Source: Burkholderia glumae LMG 2196 = ATCC 33617 (lineage in GTDB: Bacteria > Pseudomonadota > Gammaproteobacteria > Burkholderiales > Burkholderiaceae). From it: a stretch of 64,000 nt of DNA. Below are positions 1 through 11,252 of the stretch, piece by piece. The stretch is from NCBI RefSeq assembly GCF_000960995.1, contig NZ_CP009435.1, forward strand, positions 1,488,001 to 1,552,000. The letters run 5' to 3'. A program made the position numbers and the translations under genes. The notes under the pieces are model-generated. The model saw only the letters and a program-made list of their open reading frames with translations, was not told where the DNA came from and searched no databases. Each line of letters starts with the position of its first letter. Positions within the stretch are counted from its first letter, which is position 1.

Positions 1-757
1 CCTCGCGCAGCACCTCGCGCGCGATGCGCACCGTGATCGCGAGCGGCAGGATCGCGCCCGGATGCGGCTTGACGATCACCGTATTGCCGGTCGCGAGATC
101 GGCGAACAGGCCCGGGTAGCCGTTCCAGGTCGGGAACGTGCAGCAGCCGAGCACGAGGCCGGTGCCGCGCGGCACGATCGTGTAGCGCTTCTGCATCGCG
201 AGCGGCGGGTTCTTGCCTTGCGGCTTTTCCCAGTGGGCGTCGGCCGGGATCTTGCGCAGCGCGTCCCAGGCGTAGGCCACCGCTTCCAGCGCGCGGTCCT
301 GCGCGTGCGGGCCGCCGGCCTGGAACGCCATCATGAAGGCTTGGCCGGTGGTATGCATCACGGCGTTGGCCAGTTCGAAGCTGGCGCGGTTGAGGCGAGC
401 CAGGATTTCCAGGCTCACGCCGATCCAGGCGCTCGGGCCGGCCGCGCGCCAGGCCGGCTGGGCCGCCGCCGCCGCTGCCGCGAGCTGGTCCGGCGTCGCC
501 GCCGGATAACGAATGCCGAGCGCAAAACCATACGGCGACAGCTCGGCGCCTACCTCGCCGCCCGTGCCCGGCTGGTCGAGCGCGAAGCGTTGGCCGAGCT
601 GGGCCTTGAAGGCGGCCTCGCCATCCGCCGCCGCGCTTTCCCCGTACACTTTGGGGCTAGGCATTTCCGCGAACGGACTCCAGTAACCACGGGTTTCAAT
701 GGCGGACAAGGCCCGCTGCAAAGTGGCTTCGTGCTTCGTGAAGAGGGGATGGGTCAT
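1..757 (-). CDS. paaN: phenylacetic acid degradation protein PaaN, N-terminal part (cut by window edge)
   Basis: Reading leftward from an ATG at 757, the protein begins MTHPLFTKHEATLQRAL and stays open to the window edge, giving about 252 residues. It matches the PaaN family of aldehyde-dehydrogenase-fold proteins of phenylacetate breakdown; recognisable stretches are VPRGTGLVLGCCTFPTWNG and NTVIVKPHP, the start of the ALDH cofactor-binding region. In the aerobic phenylacetyl-CoA pathway this type of enzyme oxidises the ring-opened aldehyde. The catalytic Cys/Glu region lies outside the window, so activity cannot be judged. It is divergent from the enoyl-CoA hydratase at 893, with a palindromic operator candidate between them. 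The family call is confident; which PaaN/PaaZ subtype it is remains open. Confidence 0.85.
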   Translation of the reverse strand, partial: MTHPLFTKHEATLQRALSAIETRGYWSPFAEMPSPKVYGESAAADGEAAFKAQLGQRFALDQPGTGGEVGAELSPYGFALGIRYPAATPDQLAAAAAAAQPAWRAAGPSAWIGVSLEILARLNRASFELANAVMHTTGQAFMMAFQAGGPHAQDRALEAVAYAWDALRKIPADAHWEKPQGKNPPLAMQKRYTIVPRGTGLVLGCCTFPTWNGYPGLFADLATGNTVIVKPHPGAILPLAITVRIAREVLRE

Positions 758-807
758 GACGGCAGCCTGGTTGAGGGGACGAGGGCGTTCGTGCGGACGT
801 AATTAAT

Positions 808-826
808 TAACCGACCGGTTGGTCGG
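808..826. promoter_or_regulatory. candidate TetR-type (PaaR-like) operator in the paaN/enoyl-CoA hydratase divergent region
   Basis: The sequence TAACCGACCGGTTGGTCGG contains CCGACC (811-816) and GGTCGG (821-826) as an inverted repeat. It also contains the tighter near-palindrome ACCGACC/GGTTGGT centred on 816/817. It sits in the 135-bp gap between two divergent catabolic genes, where a shared repressor site is expected. Burkholderiales phenylacetate genes are known to be controlled by TetR-family PaaR. I infer that assignment from the palindrome style and the context only. Confidence 0.5.
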
Positions 827-892
827 CAAATGTTAGCATCCTTCCCGGCGCGTGTGCGCAATGAATGACGTTTCTTTGATGAGGAGACAGCG

Positions 893-1669
893 ATGGCTTA
901 TGAAAACCTCCTGGTGGAGACCCGCGGACGTGTCGGGCTGATCACGCTGCATCGTCCGAAGGCGCTGAACGCATTGAACGACGCCCTGATGGACGAACTC
1001 GGTGCGGCGCTCAAAGCGTTCGACGCCGACGAAGCGATCGGCGCGATCGTGCTGACCGGTAGCGAGAAGGCATTCGCGGCCGGCGCCGACATCGGGATGA
1101 TGGCCAACTACTCGTATATGGACGTCTACAAGGGCGACTACATCACCCGCAACTGGGAGACGATCCGGCAGATCCGCAAGCCGATCCTCGCGGCCGTGGC
1201 GGGGTTCGCACTGGGCGGCGGCTGCGAGCTCGCGATGATGTGCGACATCATCATCGCGGCCGACACGGCGAAGTTCGGCCAGCCCGAGATCCGGCTCGGC
1301 GTGATGCCAGGCGCGGGTGGTACGCAGCGGCTGCCGCGCGCGGTGTCGAAGGCCAAGGCCATGGATATGTGCCTGACCGCGCGCTTCATGGAGGCCGAAG
1401 AGGCGGAGCGCGCCGGGCTCGTGTCACGCGTGGTGCCGGCCGCCTCGTTGCTCGATGAGGCGCTCGCGGCTGCCACGACGATTGCCGAATTCTCGCTGCC
1501 GGCAGTGATGATGGTGAAGGAGTCGGTCAATCGTGCCTATGAGACGACGCTTTCGGAGGGCGTGCATTTCGAACGGCGCGTGTTCCATTCGATCTTCGCC
1601 ACCGAGGATCAGAAGGAAGGCATGGCGGCCTTCGTCGAGAAACGCAAGCCCGTGTTCAAACATCGTTGA
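893..1669 (+). CDS. paaF: enoyl-CoA hydratase (crotonase family)
   Basis: This 258-residue protein hydrates trans-2-enoyl-CoA to 3-hydroxyacyl-CoA in phenylacetate and/or fatty-acid beta-oxidation. It aligns closely along its full length with mitochondrial short-chain enoyl-CoA hydratase. The segment ALGGGCELAMMCD carries one catalytic glutamate (E112) and FGQPEIRLG carries the other (E132); the oxyanion-hole glycines are present. A GAGGAGA Shine-Dalgarno lies just before the ATG. The divergent paaN supports a phenylacetate role, which makes the PaaF assignment reasonable, but the sequence alone does not separate PaaF from a general short-chain hydratase. The gene ends just before a strong terminator. 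Confidence 0.85.
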   Translation: MAYENLLVETRGRVGLITLHRPKALNALNDALMDELGAALKAFDADEAIGAIVLTGSEKAFAAGADIGMMANYSYMDVYKGDYITRNWETIRQIRKPILAAVAGFALGGGCELAMMCDIIIAADTAKFGQPEIRLGVMPGAGGTQRLPRAVSKAKAMDMCLTARFMEAEEAERAGLVSRVVPAASLLDEALAAATTIAEFSLPAVMMVKESVNRAYETTLSEGVHFERRVFHSIFATEDQKEGMAAFVEKRKPVFKHR

Positions 1670-1745
1670 GCACGATGGCGTGTGCCATGATGGTTGCGTC
1701 CGCAACCTGATTGCGCGCCTCCCCGTTTCCGATCAAGGGCTTACG

Positions 1746-1787
1746 ACCAAGGGCGCCGCGCGAGCGGCGCCCTTGGTGCCGTTTTTT
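1746..1787 (+). terminator. intrinsic terminator after the enoyl-CoA hydratase gene
   Basis: Arms ACCAAGGGCGCCG (1746-1758) and CGGCGCCCTTGGT (1765-1777) form a perfect 13-bp stem with a 6-nt loop. A run of six T follows at 1782-1787. It isolates the catabolic gene from the rRNA operon. Confidence 0.85.
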
Positions 1788-1810
1788 GGGGTTTTTCTTC
1801 ACGAAAGCGC

Positions 1811-1839
1811 TTGCAGGAAGCGTGGGGCGTGCTTAGAAT
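1811..1839 (+). promoter_or_regulatory. rRNA operon promoter P1 (distal)
   Basis: A -35 element TTGCAG (1811-1816) and a -10 element TAGAAT (1834-1839) are separated by exactly 17 bp. T-rich DNA at 1781-1800, partly shared with the preceding terminator, could act as an UP element. It lies about 430 bp upstream of the 16S gene, so it would be the distal member of a tandem pair. It is assigned from consensus only. Confidence 0.5.
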
Positions 1840-1982
1840 CACGCCTCTTTCGCGCTGCCGGAAACGCGGCGCGGAGAGGGAAGCGAGGTGGGAGAAGCAA
1901 GGCGCCGAAGTTGGGCAGCCAGTGGACCCGGCCGAAGGGAAGTGATCAGCGAAGAAGTGGATCGCGGCGAGCAAAAAAGTAG

Positions 1983-2011
1983 TTGACGCGCTGCGAAACG
2001 TTGATCATAAT
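1983..2011 (+). promoter_or_regulatory. rRNA operon promoter P2 (proximal)
   Basis: A -35 element TTGACG (1983-1988), a 17-bp spacer and a -10 element CATAAT (2006-2011) form a near-consensus sigma-70 promoter. A stretch of A residues sits just upstream (1973-1978). The leader begins about 250 bp before 16S and carries boxA. Confidence 0.7.
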
Positions 2012-2080
2012 CTCGCTTCTCTGCTGCTGACAACGCAGCGCTGCCGGGAAAGCCGAACAGTTCGGTCGGATCGGTGGAAA

Positions 2081-2092
2081 TGCTCTTTAAAA
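2081..2092 (+). promoter_or_regulatory. boxA antitermination element in the rRNA leader
   Basis: TGCTCTTTAAAA resembles the NusB/S10-binding boxA consensus TGCTCTTTAACA. It sits between promoter P2 and the left arm of the 16S processing stem, the usual place in rRNA leaders. A second copy is in the 16S-23S spacer at 4152-4163. Confidence 0.75.
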
Positions 2093-2093
2093 A

Positions 2094-2122
2094 TTAACAG
2101 CCGATAAGTGTGGACGCTTGAT
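2094..2122 (+). other. left arm of the 16S precursor processing stem
   Basis: This 29-nt stretch can pair with 3821-3849, just after 16S, over its whole length using Watson-Crick and five G-U pairs. It is the expected bihelical stem cut by RNase III to release pre-16S. The pairing was worked out by direct comparison of the two segments. Confidence 0.75.
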
Positions 2123-2267
2123 CGACGCGGACCTGATCTTCGGATCGGGAAGCAAAAGTATCAAGAGTCTCACACAAAAGTAAGTCAGGTTGATGAAGCA
2201 ATTCATAACCTGTCAGCTTTGAGTGAGCGACCGGTTCTTAACGGAACCGAAAACAGTAACAGGTATT

Positions 2268-3800
<1,533 letters not shown>

Positions 3801-3820
3801 CTCGAGCTTATTCCGCATAC

Positions 3821-3849
3821 ATTGAGCGTTCACGCTTATCGGCTGTTGA
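3821..3849 (+). other. right arm of the 16S precursor processing stem
   Basis: Partner of 2094-2122 in a 29-bp helix that would bring the two ends of pre-16S together. Its core CGCTTATCGGCTGT (3833-3846) recurs at 4137-4150, just before the spacer boxA. Confidence 0.75.
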
Positions 3850-3864
3850 TCAAGACAGACTCAG

Positions 3865-3941
3865 GGGTCTGTAGCTCAGTCGGTTAGAGCACCGTCTTGA
3901 TAAGGCGGGGGTCGTTGGTTCGAATCCAACCAGACCCACCA
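3865..3941 (+). tRNA. ileT: tRNA-Ile (GAT)
   Basis: This 77-nt cloverleaf has acceptor arms GGGTCTG/CAGACCC, anticodon GAT at 3899-3901, T loop GGTTCGAATCC and an encoded CCA end. It lies in the 16S-23S spacer, the usual place for tRNA-Ile in bacterial rRNA operons, and is released from the common transcript by tRNA processing. Confidence 0.97.
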
Positions 3942-3981
3942 ATTGTCTGACACGGAACACCTGGGTAGTCTCTGTAGGGAA

Positions 3982-4057
3982 GGGGGCATAGCTCAGCTGG
4001 GAGAGCACCTGCTTTGCAAGCAGGGGGTCGTCGGTTCGATCCCGTCTGCCTCCACCA
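3982..4057 (+). tRNA. alaT: tRNA-Ala (TGC)
   Basis: This 76-nt cloverleaf has acceptor arms GGGGGCA/TGCCTCC, anticodon TGC at 4015-4017, T loop GGTTCGATCC and an encoded CCA. It is the second spacer tRNA, 40 bp after tRNA-Ile. Confidence 0.97.
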
Positions 4058-4151
4058 ATCTTCAATGACAAACGTTCAGGGATGCTGAGCAGTTGTCATT
4101 GGCGATTGAGCCAGTCAGAGGATGAGCGAGAAGTAGCGCTTATCGGCTGTC

Positions 4152-4163
4152 GTTCTTTAACAA
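4152..4163 (+). promoter_or_regulatory. boxA antitermination element in the 16S-23S spacer
   Basis: GTTCTTTAACAA matches the boxA core of E. coli spacers. The 304-bp stretch 4058-4361 holds this boxA, a repeat of the 16S-stem core (4137-4150) and the left arm of the 23S stem. No other gene is seen there. Confidence 0.75.
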
Positions 4164-4346
4164 TCTGGAAGAAGTAGTAAAGTGGATAGCGGAAGCGCTT
4201 ATTTGAGATGGGCGTGGAAGTTATCCGGGTTGTGATTGTATCGATGTATCTCAAGATGATTCGAACGCAAGTTCGGCTCAATTGGAATACGGCACAAATG
4301 CGAGAACTCAACCTGTAGCGGCTGTCATCTCCTTCGGGAGAGCGAG

Positions 4347-4361
4347 ACAGACTCGTTATAG

Positions 4362-4368
<7 letters not shown>
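4347..4368 (+). other. left arm of the 23S precursor processing stem
   Basis: Pairs with 7233-7254 across 22 positions with one true mismatch. It runs from the spacer into the first bases of 23S, as in the known helix joining the two ends of 23S and its RNase III-cleaved extension. Confidence 0.7.
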
Positions 4369-7232
<2,864 letters not shown>

Positions 7233-7242
<10 letters not shown>

Positions 7243-7254
7243 TAACCGGTCTGT
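7233..7254 (+). other. right arm of the 23S precursor processing stem
   Basis: Complement of 4347-4368 at the 3' end of 23S, continuing into the 23S-5S spacer. The remaining spacer to 7379 shows no gene. Confidence 0.7.
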
Positions 7255-7379
7255 TTCATGTCGAACCAACAGGTCGACGAACAGCGGTTGAGTGAGCAAT
7301 GTGCCGGTGTACAAGCACAACCCCTACTACTTCTTCGAGATTGGTCATGGCGCGCTGTCGCGACGTGACAACCCCTTTA

Positions 7380-7494
7380 GCCTGATGACCATAGCGAGTC
7401 GGTCCCACCCCTTCCCATCCCGAACAGGACCGTGAAACGACTCTACGCCGATGATAGTGCGGATTGCCCGTGTGAAAGTAGGTAATCGTCAGGC
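7380..7494 (+). rRNA. rrf: 5S ribosomal RNA
   Basis: About 115 nt starting GCCTGATGACCATAGCGAGT and ending TAATCGTCAGGC. The terminal helix (GCCTGATGA with TCGTCAGGC, one G-U pair) and the loop segments CCCATCCCGAACAGG and GCCGATGATAGT fit bacterial 5S. It is the last gene of the operon, followed by a terminator. Confidence 0.93.
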
Positions 7495-7505
7495 TTCCTC
7501 CTTCG

Positions 7506-7536
7506 AAACCCCCGCTGCCAACGCAGTGGGGGTTTT
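7506..7536 (+). terminator. rRNA operon terminator
   Basis: Arms AAACCCCCGCTGC (7506-7518) and GCAGTGGGGGTTT (7523-7535) pair with one G-T across a CAAC loop and run into a T-rich tail. From here to 7806 there is no other gene; the fadD promoter lies at the end of that gap. Confidence 0.85.
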
Positions 7537-7731
7537 GTCTTTTATCGCGCAAAAATCCGCTTCACGCGGCAAAGCAACTGTCCAAAAGGGCGGACGCTGT
7601 ACGATGCGAAGTCGGCGCGCAGCGCGCATCATCTCGTCAACACCGCGCCAGCGGTCCGGCGCCCGGATTGCAATTGCGCCTGCGGCGTCGAGGCGGCCGA
7701 TCCGAGAGTTCGAAAGGAGTGTCTAACCCGG

Positions 7732-7784
7732 TTGTTTCGCCGCGGCCTAGCGGCTAGGATGCATTTTTAGCACGACCATTCGAA
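7732..7784 (+). promoter_or_regulatory. candidate fadD promoter with overlapping inverted repeats
   Basis: TTGTTT (7732-7737) and TAGGAT (7755-7760) are 17 bp apart. The perfect inverted repeat CCTAG-CGG-CTAGG (7746-7758) overlaps the -10. An imperfect palindrome, TTAGCACGACCATTCGAA (7767-7784), covers the expected start of transcription. Fatty-acid genes of Betaproteobacteria are often under TetR-type repressors that bind such sites. The promoter and operators are inferred by eye. Confidence 0.4.
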
Positions 7785-7806
7785 AATCAGTAAGGAGACG
7801 TGTGGC

Positions 7807-9480
7807 ATGGACAAGATTTGGCTGAAATCGTACCCCCCCGGCGTTCCGGCCGAAATCGATCCATCTCGTTATCCGACCGTCCCCGATCTGCTTGACGAAA
7901 GCTTCCGGACCTACCGGGAGCGAACCGCGTTCGTTTGCATGGGCAAGTCGCTGACTTACGGCGACATCGACACGCTTTCGCGCAAGCTGGGCGCCTGGTT
8001 CCAGTCGCGCGGCCTAGCGCGCGGTGCACGGATCGCGATCATGATGCCGAACGTGCTGCAATATCCGGTGACGATCGCCGCCGTTCTGCGCGCGGGCTAC
8101 ACCGTCGTCAACGTGAATCCGCTCTATACGCCCCGCGAGCTCGAGCACCAGCTCACGGACAGCGGTGCCGAAGCGATTGTGATTCTCGAGAATTTCGCCG
8201 CGACGCTGCAGTCGGTGATCGACCGGACCTCGATCCGGCACGTGGTCGTGGCGGCGATGGGCGATCTGCTCGGCTTCAAGGGCGTAATCGTCAATTATGT
8301 CGTGCGGCGCGTGAAGAAGCTCGTGCCGGCCTGGCAACTGCCGTCCTTCACGCGCTTCAACGCCGCTCTCGCCGAGGGCAGCCGCCAGACGCTCACGGCG
8401 CCGTCGCTCGGGCCGGACGCCGCCGCGTTCCTGCAGTACACGGGCGGCACCACCGGCGTGGCGAAGGGCGCGACCTTGTTGCATCGCAACATCGTCGCCA
8501 ACGTGCTTCAGGCCGAAGCATGGCATCAGCCCGCCTACACGAAGCGACCCGGACAGACGCAGTTCATCACCGTGGCGGCGCTGCCGCTTTACCATGTGTT
8601 CGCGCTGACGGTCTGCGGCTTCCTGACGATGCGAACCGGCGGTACCGGCGTGCTGATCCCCAATCCGCGCGACATTGCCGGCATGATCAAGGAGCTCAAG
8701 CCGTTCCAGGTGTCGACGTTTCCCGCGGTCAACACGCTCTACAACGCGATGCTGAACCATCCCGATTTCGATCAGCTCGACTTCTCGAAGCTGGCGGTGG
8801 CCAACGGCGGCGGGATGGCGATCCAGGAAAGCGTTGCCAAGCGCTGGTACGACAAGACGCATACGCCGATCGTTGAGGGTTACGGCCTGTCGGAAACCTC
8901 GCCCGTGGTGGCCTGCAACCCGGTGACGGCGACCGAATATACCGGCACGATCGGCCTGCCGTTGCCGTCGACCGAAATCTCGATTCGCGATGACGACGGC
9001 AACGAAGTGCCGCTCGGCCAGCCGGGGGAAATCTGCATTCGCGGCCCGCAGGTGATGGCCGGCTACTGGCAGCGCCCCGAAGAGACGGCGAAGGTGATGA
9101 TGGCCGACGGTTTCTTCAAGTCGGGCGACATCGGCGTGATGGACGAGCGCGGTTACGTGAAAATCGTCGATCGCAAGAAGGACATGATTCTCGTCTCCGG
9201 CTTCAACGTGTATCCGAACGAGGTCGAGGACGTGGTCGCCTCGCACCCGGGCGTGTTCGAGGTCGCGGCGGTGGGCGTGCCCGACGAACATTCGGGCGAG
9301 GCCGTGAAGCTGTTCATCGTGAAGAAGGACCCCGCGCTGACCGAGGAGGACATCCTCGCCTACTGCAAGGAACGTCTGACCGGCTACAAGCGCCCGCGCA
9401 TCATCGAATTCCGCATCGAGCTGCCGAAGACCAACGTTGGCAAGATCCTGCGCCGCGAACTGCGCGACGGCAAGGCCTGA
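7807..9480 (+). CDS. fadD: long-chain fatty acid--CoA ligase
   Basis: This 557-residue AMP-forming acyl-CoA synthetase activates long-chain fatty acids to acyl-CoA using ATP and CoA, the entry step of beta-oxidation. The adenylate-forming signature YTGGTTGVAKGA begins at residue 211. The fatty-acyl-CoA synthetase motif VDRKKDMILVSGFNVYPNEV begins near residue 454, and the C-terminal catalytic lysine region (PKTNVGKILRRELR) is intact. Length fits E. coli FadD. A strong AAGGAG precedes the ATG. It is transcribed alone from the promoter region at 7732 and followed by a weak terminator. Confidence 0.93.
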   Translation: MDKIWLKSYPPGVPAEIDPSRYPTVPDLLDESFRTYRERTAFVCMGKSLTYGDIDTLSRKLGAWFQSRGLARGARIAIMMPNVLQYPVTIAAVLRAGYTVVNVNPLYTPRELEHQLTDSGAEAIVILENFAATLQSVIDRTSIRHVVVAAMGDLLGFKGVIVNYVVRRVKKLVPAWQLPSFTRFNAALAEGSRQTLTAPSLGPDAAAFLQYTGGTTGVAKGATLLHRNIVANVLQAEAWHQPAYTKRPGQTQFITVAALPLYHVFALTVCGFLTMRTGGTGVLIPNPRDIAGMIKELKPFQVSTFPAVNTLYNAMLNHPDFDQLDFSKLAVANGGGMAIQESVAKRWYDKTHTPIVEGYGLSETSPVVACNPVTATEYTGTIGLPLPSTEISIRDDDGNEVPLGQPGEICIRGPQVMAGYWQRPEETAKVMMADGFFKSGDIGVMDERGYVKIVDRKKDMILVSGFNVYPNEVEDVVASHPGVFEVAAVGVPDEHSGEAVKLFIVKKDPALTEEDILAYCKERLTGYKRPRIIEFRIELPKTNVGKILRRELRDGKA

Positions 9481-9511
9481 CGGCTGCGAACAGCATTATC
9501 GACCGGACCCG

Positions 9512-9534
9512 AAAGGCGCCCAATGGGCGCCTTT
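9512..9534 (+). terminator. hairpin terminator after fadD
   Basis: AAAGGCGCCC (9512-9521) and GGGCGCCTTT (9525-9534) make a perfect 10-bp stem with a 3-nt loop, but only a short T-poor tail follows. The rest of the 316-bp gap to coq7 shows no convincing gene. Confidence 0.6.
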
Positions 9535-9796
9535 CCATATTTGTGTGGTCCGTCCACATCGATCCCGGTGGCGGACGGCTCGATGCTGCATTGCCCCGCC
9601 GTTCCACCTATCCAAAACCGCTATTCCGACGCCAGAGTGAAAAAGGCCGGTACGGCGTCGTTCATGTTTCACGCGAACAACATTGGTTAAAATCACCGAT
9701 TTATCGTAGTGTTCGCGCCGTAATCGGACCCGTTATCGCCATCAGCGACTGACGCATGCGCCGCGGCGAGTCGAAGCAAGTAAAGGGAGAGCCCGC

Positions 9797-10426
9797 ATGC
9801 TGCTGGATGAACTGATCAACGAATTCGACCGCGGACTGCGCGCGGTGGTGGGGGTGAGCCGGATGACGCGCCCGCTGCCGGAACCGAGCGCTGACGCGCC
9901 CGCTGCGGAATTGAGCGTCGAGGAGCGCCGCCACGCGGCCGGGCTGATGCGCGTGAACCATGTCGGCGAGGTCTGCGCGCAGGCACTGTATCAGGCGCAG
10001 AAGCTGTCCACCTCGTCGCCGTCGCTGAAGGCGCTGTTCGAGGCGTCGGCGCGCGAGGAGGAGGACCATCTCGCCTGGACCATGCACCGGCTGAAATCGC
10101 TCGACTCGCGGCCGAGCCTGCTCAACCCGCTCTGGTATTCGGGCGCGCTCGCGATCGGGCTCGTGGCGGGCCGCCTTGGCGACAGGGCCAGCCTCGGCTT
10201 CATGGCCGAGACCGAACGGCAGGTCGAGCGCCATCTGGACGGCCACCTCGCCGAGCTGCCGGCCGCCGACGCGGCCTCTCGCGCGATCGTCGAGCAGATG
10301 CGTGACGACGAGGCCAAGCATGGCCGCACCGCCACCGACGCGGGCGGCACCGAACTGCCGGCGCCCGCGCGCTGGCTGATGCAGGCGGCCTCGAAAGTCA
10401 TGACGAGGACTGCCTACTATCTCTGA
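9797..10426 (+). CDS. coq7: 3-demethoxyubiquinol 3-hydroxylase (Coq7-type diiron monooxygenase)
   Basis: This 209-residue protein catalyses a late ring hydroxylation in ubiquinone biosynthesis and acts at the inner membrane. The ferritin-like four-helix diiron site is visible: NHVGEVCAQALY (E58), the REEEDH segment (E88 and H91), the MAETERQVE helix (E138/E140) and RDDEAKH (E172 and H175). Many Gammaproteobacteria use UbiF for this step, whereas Betaproteobacteria commonly use Coq7. The N-terminal 40 residues precede the conserved fold and are typical of Burkholderia homologues. It appears monocistronic. Confidence 0.9.
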   Translation: MLLDELINEFDRGLRAVVGVSRMTRPLPEPSADAPAAELSVEERRHAAGLMRVNHVGEVCAQALYQAQKLSTSSPSLKALFEASAREEEDHLAWTMHRLKSLDSRPSLLNPLWYSGALAIGLVAGRLGDRASLGFMAETERQVERHLDGHLAELPAADAASRAIVEQMRDDEAKHGRTATDAGGTELPAPARWLMQAASKVMTRTAYYL

Positions 10427-10665
10427 TGCGCCAACGGGACGCGGCCCGCGCCGCGCCCGTGCCGATCCGCCCGCCCTTCCCGCCTTTTCCGCCTCCCGAA
10501 CCCCCGCCGTCTCGCCGGCTTGCGCGCGACTGTTCACGTATCACCTTCACAACTCGCACTAGGTCATTAATTTATAACGAATTTCGGCCCGAGGGCCGGC
10601 TTGAGGAAGCGCGCGTAAGTCCTTGTTCTAACTAACAAAATTCGTCAAAAAATCGGTTGTCTCCC

Positions 10666-10694
10666 TTGACCGTCCCCGACCCTTCCTCTAAAGT
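10666..10694 (+). promoter_or_regulatory. candidate dcw cluster promoter upstream of mraZ
   Basis: TTGACC (10666-10671) and TAAAGT (10689-10694) are 17 bp apart. The first MraZ box overlaps the -10, so a bound MraZ would block initiation. The gap 10427-10800 holds this promoter and the MraZ boxes and no gene. Confidence 0.5.
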
Positions 10695-10728
10695 GGGAGA
10701 CAGTGTGAGAAAGTGTATTTTTGTGTGA
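10693..10728 (+). promoter_or_regulatory. MraZ operator: four direct repeats at 10-bp spacing
   Basis: GTGGGA (10693), GTGTGA (10703), GTGTAT (10713) and GTGTGA (10723) follow one another at exactly 10-bp intervals with 4-bp spacers. Known MraZ sites are tandem GTGGG/TGGGN-type repeats at one helical turn upstream of mraZ. This array starts about 108 bp before the mraZ start, so MraZ very likely represses its own operon here. Confidence 0.8.
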
Positions 10729-10800
10729 TCTGGCGGGCAGTTCCGGGTAAATTCTCAGCGAATGTGAGGGTGCCGCGGCGCCCCTAAGGGAGAGCGGAAA

Positions 10801-11229
10801 GTGTTCCAAGGGGCGTCGGCGCTGACGCTCGATGCGAAAGGGCGGATGTCGGTGCCGTCTCGCTATCGCGAAGCGCTGCAAGGACAGGCAGAAGGCCGGG
10901 TGACAGTGACCAAGCACCCGGACGGCTGCCTGTTGCTGTTTCCACGCCCCGAATGGGAAGTCTTTCGCGCCAAGATCGCCGCGCTGCCCATGGACGCGCA
11001 CTGGTGGCGCCGCATTTTTCTCGGCAACGCGATGGACGTCGATCTCGACAGCGCGGGCCGGATTCTCGTATCGCCGGAACTGCGGATGGCAGCCGGGCTT
11101 GAAAAGGAAGTCATGTTGTTGGGAATGGGAAGTCACTTCGAGCTGTGGGACGCGCAGACCTACACCGCGAAGGAACAGGCAGCGATGGCGCAGGGCATGC
11201 CCGATGCGCTGAAGAACTTCACGTTCTGA
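10801..11229 (+). CDS. mraZ: transcriptional regulator MraZ
   Basis: This 142-residue protein has two AbrB/SpoVT-like swapped-hairpin domains, each with a DxxGR-type core (LDAKGRMSVPSRYRE near residue 11 and LDSAGRILVSPELR near residue 81). Family members form ring-shaped oligomers that bind tandem repeats upstream of the dcw operon and repress it. Matching repeats are present at 10693-10728. The start is a GTG at 10801 preceded by AGGGAGAG. It is the first gene of the division and cell wall cluster, as in most bacteria. Confidence 0.95.
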   Translation: MFQGASALTLDAKGRMSVPSRYREALQGQAEGRVTVTKHPDGCLLLFPRPEWEVFRAKIAALPMDAHWWRRIFLGNAMDVDLDSAGRILVSPELRMAAGLEKEVMLLGMGSHFELWDAQTYTAKEQAAMAQGMPDALKNFTF

Positions 11230-11252
11230 TTGCGGTGACGGAGACGCCCGCG

